DNA of 44,784 nucleotides from Lachnospiraceae bacterium (lineage in GTDB: Bacteria; Bacillota; Clostridia; Lachnospirales; Lachnospiraceae): contig JAJQCQ010000070.1 in NCBI GenBank assembly GCA_021202635.1, positions 1 through 44,784 of the forward strand. The letters are read 5' to 3'. Within the stretch, counting starts at the first letter, position 1. The number at the start of each line of letters is the position of its first letter. Positions 17,557 through 27,603 of the stretch are shown here, piece after piece. Position numbers and translations under genes: made by a program. The notes beneath the pieces are model-generated. The model did no database searches. It saw only the letters and a list, made by a program, of their open reading frames with translations, and was not told where the DNA came from.

Positions 17557-19338
17557 CTACTTTGCTTCCTTCTCATCCTTCACAATCCGGATATGCACAT
17601 CCCGCAGCTGCTTCTCTTCTACCTCTGCCGGAGCTCCCATCATCACATCCTGCGCGTTCTTATTCATCGGGAAAGGAATAATCTCCCGGATACTCTCTTC
17701 ACCGGCAATCAGCATTACCATACGGTCTACCCCCGGAGCAATCCCCGCATGTGGCGGAGCTCCATAGCAAAATGCGTTATACATGGCCGGGAATTTCGCC
17801 TTTACATCTTCTTCGCCAAGTCCGACAATATTGAAAGCCTTGACCATGATCTCCGGGTCGTGATTCCGAACCGCACCGGAGGACAGCTCCACTCCATTGC
17901 AGACCAGGTCATACTGGTACGCCAGGATTTCAAGTGCCTTCTCCTGATCCTCTGACGCTTCCTCCAGTGCTTTTAAGCCGCCCTGCGGCATGGAAAACGG
18001 ATTATGGCAGAATTCCAGTGCGCCGGATTCTTCACCAATCTCGTACATCGGAAAGTCAACAATCCAGCAGAATTCATAGCTTTCCTTATCCATATAACCC
18101 TCAAAGCGATTTCCAATCAGCTTCAGCAGGACTCCGGCGCCCTTCTGAGCGGCTCCGCGGCTGCCCGCAGACAGTGCCACGAAATCCCCCGGCTTCAGTC
18201 CAAGCGCCTCTGCCACCTCATCCTTCCGCTCTTTTACAAATTTCGAGATGCCGCCGACCAGCTCACCCTGCTCGTCAAGACGGAACCAGTACGCCTTCTG
18301 TCCGCTTTGTACCTCCGCATCTGCGCACAGCTTGTCAATCACCTTTCTGGTGCCGGTGAAATCAGAAGCCACGACTGCCTTCACAATCTGTCCGGCAAAC
18401 GGTCCAAAGCCACAGTCCGCAAGTACCTCCGTCGCGTCCTGTACTTCCAGATGAATTCTTAAATCCGGCTTATCCGTGCCATACCGCTCCATGGCATCCA
18501 GATACGCGATCCGTTTGAATGGCGGTCTGGATGCCTTCTGGTAAATGCCGTAGCGGGAAAAAATCGGCGGCAGCACATCTTCCAGTACCGCAAATACATC
18601 TTCCTGGTCCGCAAACGCCATCTCCATATCCAGCTGATAGAATTCTCCCGGAGAGCGGTCCGCGCGCGCATCCTCATCACGGAAGCACGGCGCAATCTGG
18701 AAATAACGGTCAAAGCCGGATGCCATCAAAAGCTGCTTGAACTGCTGCGGAGCCTGCGGCAGTGCGTAAAACTTGCCTGGATGATTCCTGGACGGCACCA
18801 GATAATCCCGCGCGCCCTCCGGGGAAGAGCAGGTCAGAATCGGCGTCGTAATTTCCATAAAATCATGCGCGATCATACTGGCGCGCAGATCAGCCACAAT
18901 TTTGCTTCTGAGCACAATCTTTTCCTTCACCGCCGGATTTCGCAGATCCAGATAGCGGTATTTCAGGCGGAGGTTCTCATCTGCCTCTTTGGAATGATTG
19001 ATCTGAAACGGCAGCTCATTGTACTGGCATCTGCCAAGCAGTTCTATTTTCGCCGGAACTACTTCAATTTCACCGGTCGGAAGCTTCTCATTTTTGCTGC
19101 TGCGCTCACGGACAGTGCCTTCCACTGAAATCGTCGACTCATAATTCAGAGCCGAAAGCTGCTCCATGATCTCTTCCGTTTCCACCACTATCTGCGTAGT
19201 CCCGTAAAAATCTCTCAAAATCAGAAATCCCAAATTTTTACTTACCTTACGGAGATTCTCAAACCAGCCGACCAGCTTCACCTGTGCGCCGGCATCACTC
19301 AGTCTTAATTCTCCGCAATTATGTGTTCTTCCCTGCAT
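17557..19338 (-). CDS. aspS: Aspartate--tRNA ligase
   Basis: Bacterial-type class II aspartyl-tRNA synthetase of 593 residues, the usual length. It charges tRNA-Asp, and in species lacking AsnRS may also charge tRNA-Asn. The N-terminal OB-fold anticodon-binding domain starts with VKLVGWFENLRKVSKNLGFLILRD. Motif 2 is CFRDEDARADRSPGEFYQLDME. The GAD insert follows, and motif 3 is GAPPHAGIAPGVDRMVMLI. The ATG follows GAGGAAACAGG. It sits downstream of the aconitase-family gene, separated by a palindromic repeat that probably terminates that transcript, so aspS likely has its own promoter; none is clear. It converges on the ZorB-like gene. Confidence 0.98.
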   Translation of the reverse strand: MQGRTHNCGELRLSDAGAQVKLVGWFENLRKVSKNLGFLILRDFYGTTQIVVETEEIMEQLSALNYESTISVEGTVRERSSKNEKLPTGEIEVVPAKIELLGRCQYNELPFQINHSKEADENLRLKYRYLDLRNPAVKEKIVLRSKIVADLRASMIAHDFMEITTPILTCSSPEGARDYLVPSRNHPGKFYALPQAPQQFKQLLMASGFDRYFQIAPCFRDEDARADRSPGEFYQLDMEMAFADQEDVFAVLEDVLPPIFSRYGIYQKASRPPFKRIAYLDAMERYGTDKPDLRIHLEVQDATEVLADCGFGPFAGQIVKAVVASDFTGTRKVIDKLCADAEVQSGQKAYWFRLDEQGELVGGISKFVKERKDEVAEALGLKPGDFVALSAGSRGAAQKGAGVLLKLIGNRFEGYMDKESYEFCWIVDFPMYEIGEESGALEFCHNPFSMPQGGLKALEEASEDQEKALEILAYQYDLVCNGVELSSGAVRNHDPEIMVKAFNIVGLGEEDVKAKFPAMYNAFCYGAPPHAGIAPGVDRMVMLIAGEESIREIIPFPMNKNAQDVMMGAPAEVEEKQLRDVHIRIVKDEKEAK

Positions 19339-19371
19339 GTTCCTGTTTCCTCTCTGTAATTTATAAAAAAC

Positions 19372-19424
19372 GTAACTGTTCAGAACAGCAGACCGCAGGT
19401 CTACGCTTCGGTCTGAACTGTTAC
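19372..19424 (-). terminator. Palindromic repeat acting as terminator of the hydratase gene
   Basis: GTAACTGTTCAGA (19372-19384) and TCTGAACTGTTAC (19412-19424) are inverted with one mismatch; AGACC-GCA-GGTCT nests inside. On the minus strand the hairpin is followed by GTTTTTTATAAA, so it can end transcription 12 bases after the hydratase stop. It is a copy of the dispersed repeat family: its 31-base core is nearly identical to copies at 31192-31222 (inverted) and 39323-39353. Confidence 0.75.
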
Positions 19425-19436
19425 AAAAAAACGATT

Positions 19437-21833
19437 TTAGTCGTTTGCTTTCATACGATTCCGATTAAAATTGATCAGACAGCCTGCTTTGACGATCTCG
19501 ATCTCATTTTCTGTCATATCTGTGATGTAGAGAGAAATCTCATTTACACTCCCGGTCTTTTCTCCACAGGTCTTCGCGGAAGCTTCCCCGGATCTCTCTT
19601 CCTGACGGATCACATATGCCTTAATATCCTTGCGGTCTCCGTCAAGAGCCGCTTTTACATCCGGCACATAGATATAGTCGCCGACCTCGAAGCACGGCTC
19701 TCCCTTCATCTGGAACGGCAGCATCCCCCAGTTCATCACGTTGGAACGGTAACGCTTTGTCGCATATTCACTGCAGATATTCGCCAGCCCGCCAAGCACT
19801 CTCTGACAGCTCGCTGCCTGCTCCCGTGCGGAACCATCCCCCGGTTTCACACAGTAAATCACGCTGCCGATCTCGATGTCGGCCGGATCCACATCCGGAT
19901 TCACTGACTGAACCTGCGCAATCGCCGCCGCAAGAGAAGCATCCAGAGCCATCGCCTCCTCCATATTTGCTGTAAGGCGTGTCCGTTCAAGCCGGTCTGT
20001 TTCCTTTGCCTTCCCCACATACGCCGGATCGCGCCGGGAGAGGGCAAACTCCGCCAGGCCGAGCGGATTCGAGCGATAGGAAGAGGTCTCGCCGGATGGA
20101 ATCAGCTCATCCGTCGTCGTCACCTTATCCATAATCTTAGAACATACGCGCAGCAGAATATGGTCTGACAGCGCTTCCATCTCCGGCCAGTCCTTGATAT
20201 TCGGGCCATAGACAAGCTCTGCATCCGGCTCTGCCTTCTGAAATCCCTGGTATACCCGTACGCGGTAAGCACTGTCGTCATAATGGTACTCCGGCAGAAC
20301 CCCTGTTTTTCCGCTCCTGGCTGCCAGGCGTCCTTCTTCGTACAGCTCTTCCGCGAACTGCTCCGCCGAGGTAAGCACACCGCCGTTTGCAGCCGTCGCC
20401 GCAATCGAACGCGCATCCATCAGAGCGACAGCGGAAAGCTGACCTACACCTGGCTTAGAGCCCTCACGGTTCGGGAAATTCCGGGTAGCATGACGAATGC
20501 TCAGGCAATTGTTCGCCGGGGTATCGCCTGCGCCAAAGCATGGTCCGCAAAATGCGGTCTTGACCGTCGAGCCTGCGGCCATCAGCGTTGAAATCGCCCC
20601 CTTCTGCACCAGGTCCATAAATACCGGCTGAGAAGACGGGTAAACCGCCAGCGTAAACGCACCGTTTCCAATGCTTCTGCCCTTCAGAATCTGCGCAGCC
20701 TGCATCAGATTCGAGTAGCCGCCGCCTGCACAGCCCGCGATAATGCCCTGCTCCACGTGAACCTTTCCATCCACAACCTTGTCCGTCAGGTGGAAATCCA
20801 CGGTTGTATTCTCTGTAAGCGCTGCCGCGCTCTTCTCTACCTCGCGCAGGATGTCTCCCGAATTTGCAAGGAACTCGTCGATCTCGTACGCATTGCTCGG
20901 ATGGAAGGGAAGCGCGATCATCGGCTTAACAGTGCTTAAATCCACATAAACCAGGCCATCGTAATACGCGACATCCGCCGGATTCAGCTCGCGGTATTCC
21001 TCCCCGCGTCCATGCTGTGTCAGATAGGCTCTTGTATCCTCATCGGTCCTCCAGATCGAGGAAAGACAGGTCGTCTCCGTTGTCATGACATCGATGCCAT
21101 TGCGGTAATCCGTCGTCATGGAAGCAACTCCAGGACCTACAAACTCCATCACTTTATTCTTTACATATCCATTTTTGAAGACCGCTCCAATAATCGCCAG
21201 CGCAATATCCTGAGGGCCAACGCCTGGATTCGGCTGTCCGTCAAGGTAAATCGCCACCACGCCCGGATAAGCAACATCATAGGTATCGCGCAGCAGCTGT
21301 TTTACCAGCTCGCCGCCGCCCTCACCGACTGCCATTGTGCCGATCGCACCGTAGCGTGTGTGTGAATCAGAACCAAGAATCATTTTCCCGCAGCCGGCCA
21401 TCGTCTCGCGCATATACTGGTGAATGACTGCAAGATGAGGCGGTACATAGATTCCGCCGTATTTTTTTGCCGCAGAGAGACCGAACACATGATCATCTTC
21501 ATTAATCGTGCCTCCGACTGCGCACAGAGAATTATGACAGTTCGTCAGAACATACGGAATCGGAAACTTTTCCATGCCGGAGGCTTTTGCGGTCTGGATA
21601 ATACCGACAAATGTGATATCATGAGAAGTCATCGCGTCAAAGCGAATCTTCAGATGCGACATATCGTCCGAAGTATTGTGCGCTTTCAAAATCGAATAGG
21701 CAATGGTGCCCTTCCGGTCTTCCTCTTTGTCCGGCTGCTTTCCACAGACGGCCTGGACCTTCTCCCTGTCCTCTTCCGCCACGATCTCGGTGCCGTGGAT
21801 CAGCCATGCTCCATTTTCGAATAATTTAATCAT
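19437..21833 (-). CDS. Aconitase-family hydratase
   Basis: 798 residues from the ATG at 21833, preceded by AGGCGGGAG; the frame is open 52 codons further but that stretch lacks a start signal. It is an aconitase-superfamily enzyme with the iron-sulfur ligands Cys368 (GCAGGG), Cys429 and Cys432 (CGPC), spaced 60 and 2 residues apart as in aconitases. Other signatures are [21 protein letters not shown] and, in the C-terminal swivel domain, [12 protein letters not shown]. Length is shorter than AcnA and the layout resembles the YbhJ-type putative hydratases found in many Clostridia. It probably interconverts citrate and isocitrate or a related hydroxy-acid, but substrate is uncertain. No citrate synthase or isocitrate dehydrogenase gene is adjacent. 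It diverges from the diguanylate cyclase gene. Confidence 0.88.
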   Translation of the reverse strand: MIKLFENGAWLIHGTEIVAEEDREKVQAVCGKQPDKEEDRKGTIAYSILKAHNTSDDMSHLKIRFDAMTSHDITFVGIIQTAKASGMEKFPIPYVLTNCHNSLCAVGGTINEDDHVFGLSAAKKYGGIYVPPHLAVIHQYMRETMAGCGKMILGSDSHTRYGAIGTMAVGEGGGELVKQLLRDTYDVAYPGVVAIYLDGQPNPGVGPQDIALAIIGAVFKNGYVKNKVMEFVGPGVASMTTDYRNGIDVMTTETTCLSSIWRTDEDTRAYLTQHGRGEEYRELNPADVAYYDGLVYVDLSTVKPMIALPFHPSNAYEIDEFLANSGDILREVEKSAAALTENTTVDFHLTDKVVDGKVHVEQGIIAGCAGGGYSNLMQAAQILKGRSIGNGAFTLAVYPSSQPVFMDLVQKGAISTLMAAGSTVKTAFCGPCFGAGDTPANNCLSIRHATRNFPNREGSKPGVGQLSAVALMDARSIAATAANGGVLTSAEQFAEELYEEGRLAARSGKTGVLPEYHYDDSAYRVRVYQGFQKAEPDAELVYGPNIKDWPEMEALSDHILLRVCSKIMDKVTTTDELIPSGETSSYRSNPLGLAEFALSRRDPAYVGKAKETDRLERTRLTANMEEAMALDASLAAAIAQVQSVNPDVDPADIEIGSVIYCVKPGDGSAREQAASCQRVLGGLANICSEYATKRYRSNVMNWGMLPFQMKGEPCFEVGDYIYVPDVKAALDGDRKDIKAYVIRQEERSGEASAKTCGEKTGSVNEISLYITDMTENEIEIVKAGCLINFNRNRMKAND

Positions 21834-22274
21834 AATCTCCCGCCTTTCTTCTCTGTGGTGGTTGCGCCCGCCAGCAAAATCTGTCTGTGCCGACCGGTTC
21901 TCAGTCCGGATCCCCGTTCTGCCAGATAATGATTCCCCTCCGAAAACGTTCAGAACGGTTTCCTTCGGAGAAAGGATCCGACAAGCCACATTCTATCACC
22001 TTTGCTTTCATTCCACAACATTTTTTTCACGAACCGATCCTGCAAAAGCGAATCACAGAGTCGTGACATTCTGTTCTGGATCGTTACTTTTTCACAAATT
22101 TCTTATTATTTCATCATTTTCCAGCAAATTTCCGCAAATTCTCTCTTGTATTGAACCATAAAAAATGCTAGACTTTAGGGTACGAATACGGCTTAGTGAA
22201 GAAGATATTTGTGTCTGCAGCGAGCTGTCAGACATCGTTTTTGTAATCTTTATGATTGCATATGAGGAGCTTTT
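21834..22274. other. Divergent intergenic region between hydratase and diguanylate cyclase
   Basis: No gene seen. In the hydratase leader (minus strand, about 21926-21968) CTCCGAAGGAAA pairs imperfectly with TTTTCGGAG around a GTTCTGAAC-containing loop. A half copy of the dispersed repeat (GTTCTGGATCGTTAC) lies near 22072-22086. The right part holds the promoter of the cyclase gene. Confidence 0.45.
22146..22174 (+). promoter_or_regulatory. Promoter of the diguanylate cyclase gene
   Basis: TTGTAT (22146-22151) and TAGACT (22169-22174) are 17 bases apart, leaving a leader of about 94 bases before the ATG. Confidence 0.5.
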
Positions 22275-23390
22275 ATGATAAATTCATATATACGAACCAT
22301 CGAATTTGAATATGAAAAGGTCAGCAAGCACTGGCTGAACATCCATACCACCATCAGCATCGGCCTGACGATTGCCTCATTTTTACTGGAGCTGATTGTG
22401 TTTTTTGTCCTGGACCGGCTCGATATGGTTGGAACAACTCTTCCGATCTATATGGTACGATACCTGATCATCCCCACCGGGCTCAATCTTCTGATTCTGC
22501 TGGTGATTCTGCTGACTCGAAAAACGTATCCGAAAAGACTGACTCTGCAGACATATGTTGTATCCCTCGGGCTGGTGGCGATGTGCTTTGTATTATTTAC
22601 CATACACAGCATCTTCCCCTCCCTTTACTTCCTGTTTGCAATTCCGCTGATGTTTTCCTGCCTGTATGGGAATTACCTGCTGACAACAGTGACGGCCGTC
22701 TGTGTCCTCATTGCCAGGGTTGTCGGCGATGTCGTAATTGTCTGGGATTCTGATAAGTACCTGCTGACAGACTATGGATACAATTCGGTGAATTTTGCCC
22801 TCTCCATCCTGATTCTGGTCGGCTTTTACATCGCCTGTATGGCTCTGATCTATTTTGAGCAGGAAAAGAATCACGCGGCTATCAAAAAGGAGATTGAGCG
22901 TGTCCAGTACCGTCATGGCATGATCATCGACCAGCTGACTTCTCTTTACAACCGCACTGCGCTCGATGAGGTGCTGGCGCATCTGAGCGAAAACGATGTC
23001 GGCCTTGTCTGTGCCATGCTGGATATTGATCATTTTAAGGAAGTCAATGATACGCTTGGTCATCTGATCGGCGATGATTACCTGAAGCAGTTCGGCTGTA
23101 TACTCCGAAATGAATGTGCGCAGCACCTGGTTTTCCGCTATGGAGGCGACGAATTCTGTATCCTGTTTACCGGCATTTCTCTGGAAGAAGCCGGAATCAT
23201 CTGCAGACGAATCTACAGGGAATCATCCAAAATCCTGGAGCCGGGCCGTATCCGCCATACTGCGGCTGCAAGCTACGGTCTGACCGTATATCAGTCCGGC
23301 CAGACCGCCAATGATCTGATTCAGGCGGCAGATAAGGCCCTGTACGCGCAAAAAAGCAAACGCAAAGACAAAAATGACGACCGCCGTTAA
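22275..23390 (+). CDS. Membrane diguanylate cyclase (GGDEF)
   Basis: 371 residues. The N-terminal half holds about six membrane segments (roughly 26-46, 60-80, 92-110, 115-135, 138-150, 172-192), followed by a short linker helix and a GGDEF domain (about 215-365). The active site is RYGGDEFCIL, with LDIDHFKEVNDTLGH as the metal-binding region, so synthesis of cyclic di-GMP from GTP is expected. The inhibitory RxxD site normally five residues before GGDEF is absent (CAQH there), so product inhibition may be lacking. AGGAG precedes the ATG. The membrane part has no named sensor motif that I recognise. The stop lies 4 bases from the converging parC stop. No c-di-GMP receptor is next to it. Confidence 0.93.
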   Translation: MINSYIRTIEFEYEKVSKHWLNIHTTISIGLTIASFLLELIVFFVLDRLDMVGTTLPIYMVRYLIIPTGLNLLILLVILLTRKTYPKRLTLQTYVVSLGLVAMCFVLFTIHSIFPSLYFLFAIPLMFSCLYGNYLLTTVTAVCVLIARVVGDVVIVWDSDKYLLTDYGYNSVNFALSILILVGFYIACMALIYFEQEKNHAAIKKEIERVQYRHGMIIDQLTSLYNRTALDEVLAHLSENDVGLVCAMLDIDHFKEVNDTLGHLIGDDYLKQFGCILRNECAQHLVFRYGGDEFCILFTGISLEEAGIICRRIYRESSKILEPGRIRHTAAASYGLTVYQSGQTANDLIQAADKALYAQKSKRKDKNDDRR

Positions 23391-23394
23391 CCGC

Positions 23395-25641
23395 TTACAA
23401 CCGGGTGCGTGTTCCCTTCGTATCTCTCGACGCGACACGCAGCCTTGTCAGGCTGACCATTCTGTCCTTATAGGGCACTTCTTTTTTCTCTTTCTCCGCG
23501 CCCTTTTCAATCCAGTACACTTCCGCAACGGTGTCGCCCTCGGCAAGCTTCATCCCGCGCACACCGACAGCGGTCTTTTTCTTGGTCGGGATTTCTGATA
23601 CCGGAAATCGCAGAAAGAACCCGTTTTCCGAAGCCAGCACCACATGCGCATTTTCTGATGCCGCATATACCGTAAGCAGCTGATCGCCTTCCTGCAGCTT
23701 TGTCGCGGCGGTTGTACGCTTTGACACGTCAAATTCTGTCCCTTCCACCTGCTTCACCATCGCCTGCTTCGTCACAAATGTAAGCACGGTCTCCCGGATG
23801 TCATTCATCGAAAAGACGCCGATAAAGTTTTCCTCGCTGCTGTTGTAATTGCACAGATTGTCGACCGGCGTCCCCTTCGCCCGGAATTTGCCGAACGGCA
23901 CATCCTGCATTTTCAGCAGATGCACCTTACCGCTGTCTGTAAAGATACAGATGCGGTCTGTGTTCAGGCAGTGAAGTACGTACCTGCTCTCCGCGTCCGC
24001 CGCTTCCCGGTTATGTTCATAAACACTCTCTTCGATCGCACGCACATAGCCAAAGCGATCCATTAGAAATACGACCGGCAGTTCCTCGATCTTTGTCTCC
24101 TCCAGCACGATCTCCGCCGCATTTTCAATCGCGGTTCGCCTTGGACGGCCAAATTCTTTTTTCAAAGCATCCAGTTCTTTGATGATCACCTTTGCCATCG
24201 AATCGTAATTGTTCAGAATGTCTTTATAAGAAGCAATGTTCTTCAGCGTCTGCTCGTGCTCCTGCATCAGCACCTCGATCTCCAGACCGATCAGCTTATA
24301 CAGCCGCATATCCAGAATCGCGTTTGCCTGCGGCTCCGTGAAATTCAGCTTTGCCGCCATTTTGCGCGATTTTTCGGTCTTAAACCGGATGCCCTCCGTC
24401 ACACCATGCACGAGGCATTCCTTCACCTGTTCGCGGCTGCGGCTTCCCCGCAGGATCTCGATGATCAGGTCAATGATATCACAGGCGCGGATCAGTCCTT
24501 CCTGGATCTCGCTCTTTTTTTCCTCTTTATCAAGCAGATTTTTGTATTTCCGGGTCGTCAGCTCAAACTGAAAATCAATATTGTAATCCAGAATTTTCCG
24601 CAGGCTGAGCGTTTCCGGACGACCGTCCGCGACTGCCAGCATATTGACGCCAAACGTATCCTGCAGTCTGGTTTTTTTGTAAAGCAGATTTTTCAGCTTC
24701 TCCACATCCGCGCCGCGCCGCAGCTCCAGCACAATGCGAATCCCGCCTTTGGCGGACTGGTTGGAGATATCGACGATGTCGTTCGTCTTCCGTGTCTCTA
24801 CAAGCGCAGCGACCTCGTTTAAAAATTTTCCAATATTCGCGCCGATCATCGTATACGGTATCTCGGTGATCACCAGGCGCTCTCTCCCGCCCTTCACCTG
24901 TTCCACCTCCACGCGGCCGCGCAGACGAATTTTCCCCTGTCCGGTCTCATAAATCTGCAGAAGCTCATCCTGATTGACGACAATACCGCCAGTCGGAAAA
25001 TCCGGGCCTTTGATGTATTTCATCAGGTCCGCATTGGTCAGCTTATTGTTTTTGATCAGCGCCTTGACCGCATCAATCACCTCTGACAGATTGTGTGTCG
25101 GAATGCTCGTGACCATACCGACCGCGATGCCGTCCGCGCCGTTTACGAGCAGATTCGGAATCCGTACCGGGAGTACCACCGGTTCCTTCTCTGTCTCATC
25201 AAAGTTCGGGCCAAAATCGACCACATCCTTATCCAGGTCTGCCAGGAACGCCACCTGAGTAATCTTCTGAAGCCGCGCCTCCGTATAACGCATGGCGGCT
25301 GCACCGTCGCCTTCAATCGAACCAAAATTGCCGTGTCCGTCAACCAGAGCCAATCCCTTTTTGAAGTCCTGTGCCATCACGACCAGCGCATCGTAAATCG
25401 AGCTGTCTCCGTGCGGGTGATACTTACCCATCGTATCACCGACAATACGCGCACACTTACGGTATGGGCGGTCATAGCGGATTCCCAGCTCATACATATC
25501 GTAAAGGGTGCGGCGCTGTACCGGTTTTAAGCCGTCCCGCACATCCGGCAGCGCGCGGGCAATGATTACGCTCATCGCGTAATCGATGTATGATTTCTGC
25601 ATAATCTCGGAGTATTCTGCCCCGATGATGTTTTCTCCCAT
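23395..25641 (-). CDS. parC: Type IIA DNA topoisomerase subunit A (ParC-like)
   Basis: 748 residues from the ATG at 25641, preceded by AGGAGGAGG; the frame is open 16 codons earlier, overlapping parE, without support. It cuts and rejoins DNA through Tyr119 (AMRYTEARL). The quinolone-pocket residues Ser80 and Asp84 (HPHGDSSIYDA) are the susceptible-type residues. The protein is about 90 residues shorter than a typical GyrA and the C-terminal domain shows no QRRGGKG GyrA box, which favours ParC (topoisomerase IV). The ATPase subunit gene parE lies 13 bases upstream on the same strand. Many Lachnospiraceae carry this second gyrase-like pair besides gyrAB; the exact in vivo activity (decatenation or relaxation) is inferred. 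Confidence 0.9.
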   Translation of the reverse strand: MGENIIGAEYSEIMQKSYIDYAMSVIIARALPDVRDGLKPVQRRTLYDMYELGIRYDRPYRKCARIVGDTMGKYHPHGDSSIYDALVVMAQDFKKGLALVDGHGNFGSIEGDGAAAMRYTEARLQKITQVAFLADLDKDVVDFGPNFDETEKEPVVLPVRIPNLLVNGADGIAVGMVTSIPTHNLSEVIDAVKALIKNNKLTNADLMKYIKGPDFPTGGIVVNQDELLQIYETGQGKIRLRGRVEVEQVKGGRERLVITEIPYTMIGANIGKFLNEVAALVETRKTNDIVDISNQSAKGGIRIVLELRRGADVEKLKNLLYKKTRLQDTFGVNMLAVADGRPETLSLRKILDYNIDFQFELTTRKYKNLLDKEEKKSEIQEGLIRACDIIDLIIEILRGSRSREQVKECLVHGVTEGIRFKTEKSRKMAAKLNFTEPQANAILDMRLYKLIGLEIEVLMQEHEQTLKNIASYKDILNNYDSMAKVIIKELDALKKEFGRPRRTAIENAAEIVLEETKIEELPVVFLMDRFGYVRAIEESVYEHNREAADAESRYVLHCLNTDRICIFTDSGKVHLLKMQDVPFGKFRAKGTPVDNLCNYNSSEENFIGVFSMNDIRETVLTFVTKQAMVKQVEGTEFDVSKRTTAATKLQEGDQLLTVYAASENAHVVLASENGFFLRFPVSEIPTKKKTAVGVRGMKLAEGDTVAEVYWIEKGAEKEKKEVPYKDRMVSLTRLRVASRDTKGTRTRL

Positions 25642-25654
25642 GTCCTCCTCCTGA

Positions 25655-27586
25655 TTATACATCCAGCAGCGCATCCTGCGCGTGCTCATAGATAAATTCC
25701 TTGCGCGGCGGCACCTCCGTGCCCATCAGCATCGCGGTAACGCTGGACGCAAAGCGCGCGTCCTCGATCTCCACACGCTGCATGACGCGGGTTTCCGGGT
25801 TCAGCGTCGTCTCCCAGAGCTGCTCCGCATCCATCTCCCCGAGACCCTTATAGCGCTGCAGGGTAAACGGCGCTTTGTGGGTTTTGCGGTATTTTTCCAA
25901 TGCCTTGTCATCGTAGAGGTACTGCTCTTTTCCTTTGGAAGGAATGACCTTATAGAGCGGCGGCATAGCGATATAAACATGCCCTTCATAGATCAGCTCC
26001 GGCATGAAACGGTAAAACAGGGTCAGCAGCAGCGTACTGATGTGTGCGCCGTCCACATCGGCATCCGTCATGATAACGATTTTGTCATAGCGCAGCTTTG
26101 AAATATCAAAGTCATTTCCATAGCCCTCCGAAAAACCGCAGCCAAAGGCATTGATCATGGTCTTAATCTCCGCGTTCGCGAGAACCTTATCGATGCTGGC
26201 TTTTTCGACATTCAGAATTTTCCCGCGGATTGGCAGGATTGCCTGGAAATTGCGGTCGCGGGCCGTCTTCGCGGAACCGCCGGCGGAATCTCCCTCTACA
26301 ATAAAGATCTCGCAGATGCTGGCATCCCGGCTCTCACAGTTCGCGAGCTTGCCGTTGCTGTCAAACGAATACTTCTGCTTCGTCAGAAGATTCGTCTTCG
26401 CGCGTTCCTCCGTTTTACGGATCTTCGCAGCCTTTTCTGCGCATCCAAGGATATTTTTCAGCGCATCCAGGTGCTTATCAAAATAGCGTACAATCTCATC
26501 ACCGGCTACCTTTCCGACTGCGTGGGCGGCATCCTGATTGTCCAGCTTTGTCTTCGTCTGCCCCTCAAAGCGCGGGTCCGGATGCTTGATCGAAACCACC
26601 GCAGTCATACCATTGCGGATATCCGCTCCGGTAAAATTCGGGTCCTTTTCTTTCAGTACGCCGATCTGCCGCGCGTAGGTGTTCATGACTGTGGTAAAGG
26701 TCGCCTTAAAGCCGGTCAGGTGTGCACCGCCCTCCGCATTGTAGATGTTGTTGCAAAAGCCCAGTACATTCTCGTGAAATTCATTGACATACTGGAATGC
26801 CACCTCGACCTGGATGCCCTCCGATTCGCCTTTGAAGTATACCGGCTCGCAGACCGGCTCGGATTCCTGATTCATCTCGCGCACGAACCCCGTAATCCCC
26901 TCCGGTTCGTAATAAAGAATCTCCTCCGGCTCTTCCCCGCGCCGGTCCTGAAAGTGAATCTTCAGCTCCGGATTCAAATATGCCGTCTCATGCAGACGGC
27001 TTTTCAGCTCTGTCGCAGAAAACCGCGTTTTTTCAAAAATTTCCGGATCCGGTAGAAACTGAATCCGTGTTCCTGTCTCCTTTGTCTTCCCAATCACCGG
27101 CAGCAGACCATTTTCCAGCTCAATCACCGGCACCCCGCGTTCATAGCGGTCGTGATGGATCTTCCCGCCCCGCATGACCTGCACATCGAGCCAGGTTGAG
27201 AGCGCATTGACCACAGAAGAACCCACGCCGTGGAGACCGCCGCTGGTCTTATAGGCCGTATTATCAAACTTGCCGCCCGCGTGCAGCGTCGTGAAGACCA
27301 GGCGCTCCGCGGACATTCCCTTTTCATGCATGCCGACCGGAATTCCCCGTCCATTATCCTGCACGACGGCCGTACCGTCCTTTTCCAGACTGACTTCAAT
27401 CTGACTGCAATATCCTGCCAGATGCTCATCCACGGAATTGTCCACGATCTCGTAAATCAGATGATTCAGTCCCTTGCGCGAGACACTGCCGATGTACATG
27501 CCGGGACGCTTGCGAACCGCCTCCAGCCCCTCCAGGACGGAAATACTGCTCGCATCATAGACCTCTCCGGTATTGTTTTTTGCCAT
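25655..27586 (-). CDS. parE: Type IIA DNA topoisomerase subunit B (ParE-like)
   Basis: 643 residues, the ATPase partner of the downstream ParC-like protein. The GHKL ATPase domain shows EIVDNSVDEHLAGY, QDNGRGIPVGMHEK and GLHGVGSSVVNALS. The transducer loop has QTKTKLDN. The TOPRIM part has EGDSAGGSAKTARDRNFQ, PIRGKILNVEKA and DADVDGAHIS, followed by RYKGLGEMDAEQLWETT near the C-terminus. All catalytic residues look intact. It starts 17 bases downstream of the hexapeptide acyltransferase gene and ends 13 bases before parC, so topB, the transferase, parE and parC probably share a transcript. GyrB versus ParE is judged from the adjacent subunit. Confidence 0.92.
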   Translation of the reverse strand: MAKNNTGEVYDASSISVLEGLEAVRKRPGMYIGSVSRKGLNHLIYEIVDNSVDEHLAGYCSQIEVSLEKDGTAVVQDNGRGIPVGMHEKGMSAERLVFTTLHAGGKFDNTAYKTSGGLHGVGSSVVNALSTWLDVQVMRGGKIHHDRYERGVPVIELENGLLPVIGKTKETGTRIQFLPDPEIFEKTRFSATELKSRLHETAYLNPELKIHFQDRRGEEPEEILYYEPEGITGFVREMNQESEPVCEPVYFKGESEGIQVEVAFQYVNEFHENVLGFCNNIYNAEGGAHLTGFKATFTTVMNTYARQIGVLKEKDPNFTGADIRNGMTAVVSIKHPDPRFEGQTKTKLDNQDAAHAVGKVAGDEIVRYFDKHLDALKNILGCAEKAAKIRKTEERAKTNLLTKQKYSFDSNGKLANCESRDASICEIFIVEGDSAGGSAKTARDRNFQAILPIRGKILNVEKASIDKVLANAEIKTMINAFGCGFSEGYGNDFDISKLRYDKIVIMTDADVDGAHISTLLLTLFYRFMPELIYEGHVYIAMPPLYKVIPSKGKEQYLYDDKALEKYRKTHKAPFTLQRYKGLGEMDAEQLWETTLNPETRVMQRVEIEDARFASSVTAMLMGTEVPPRKEFIYEHAQDALLDV

Positions 27587-27603
27587 TTTCTGTTACTCCT
27601 CTT

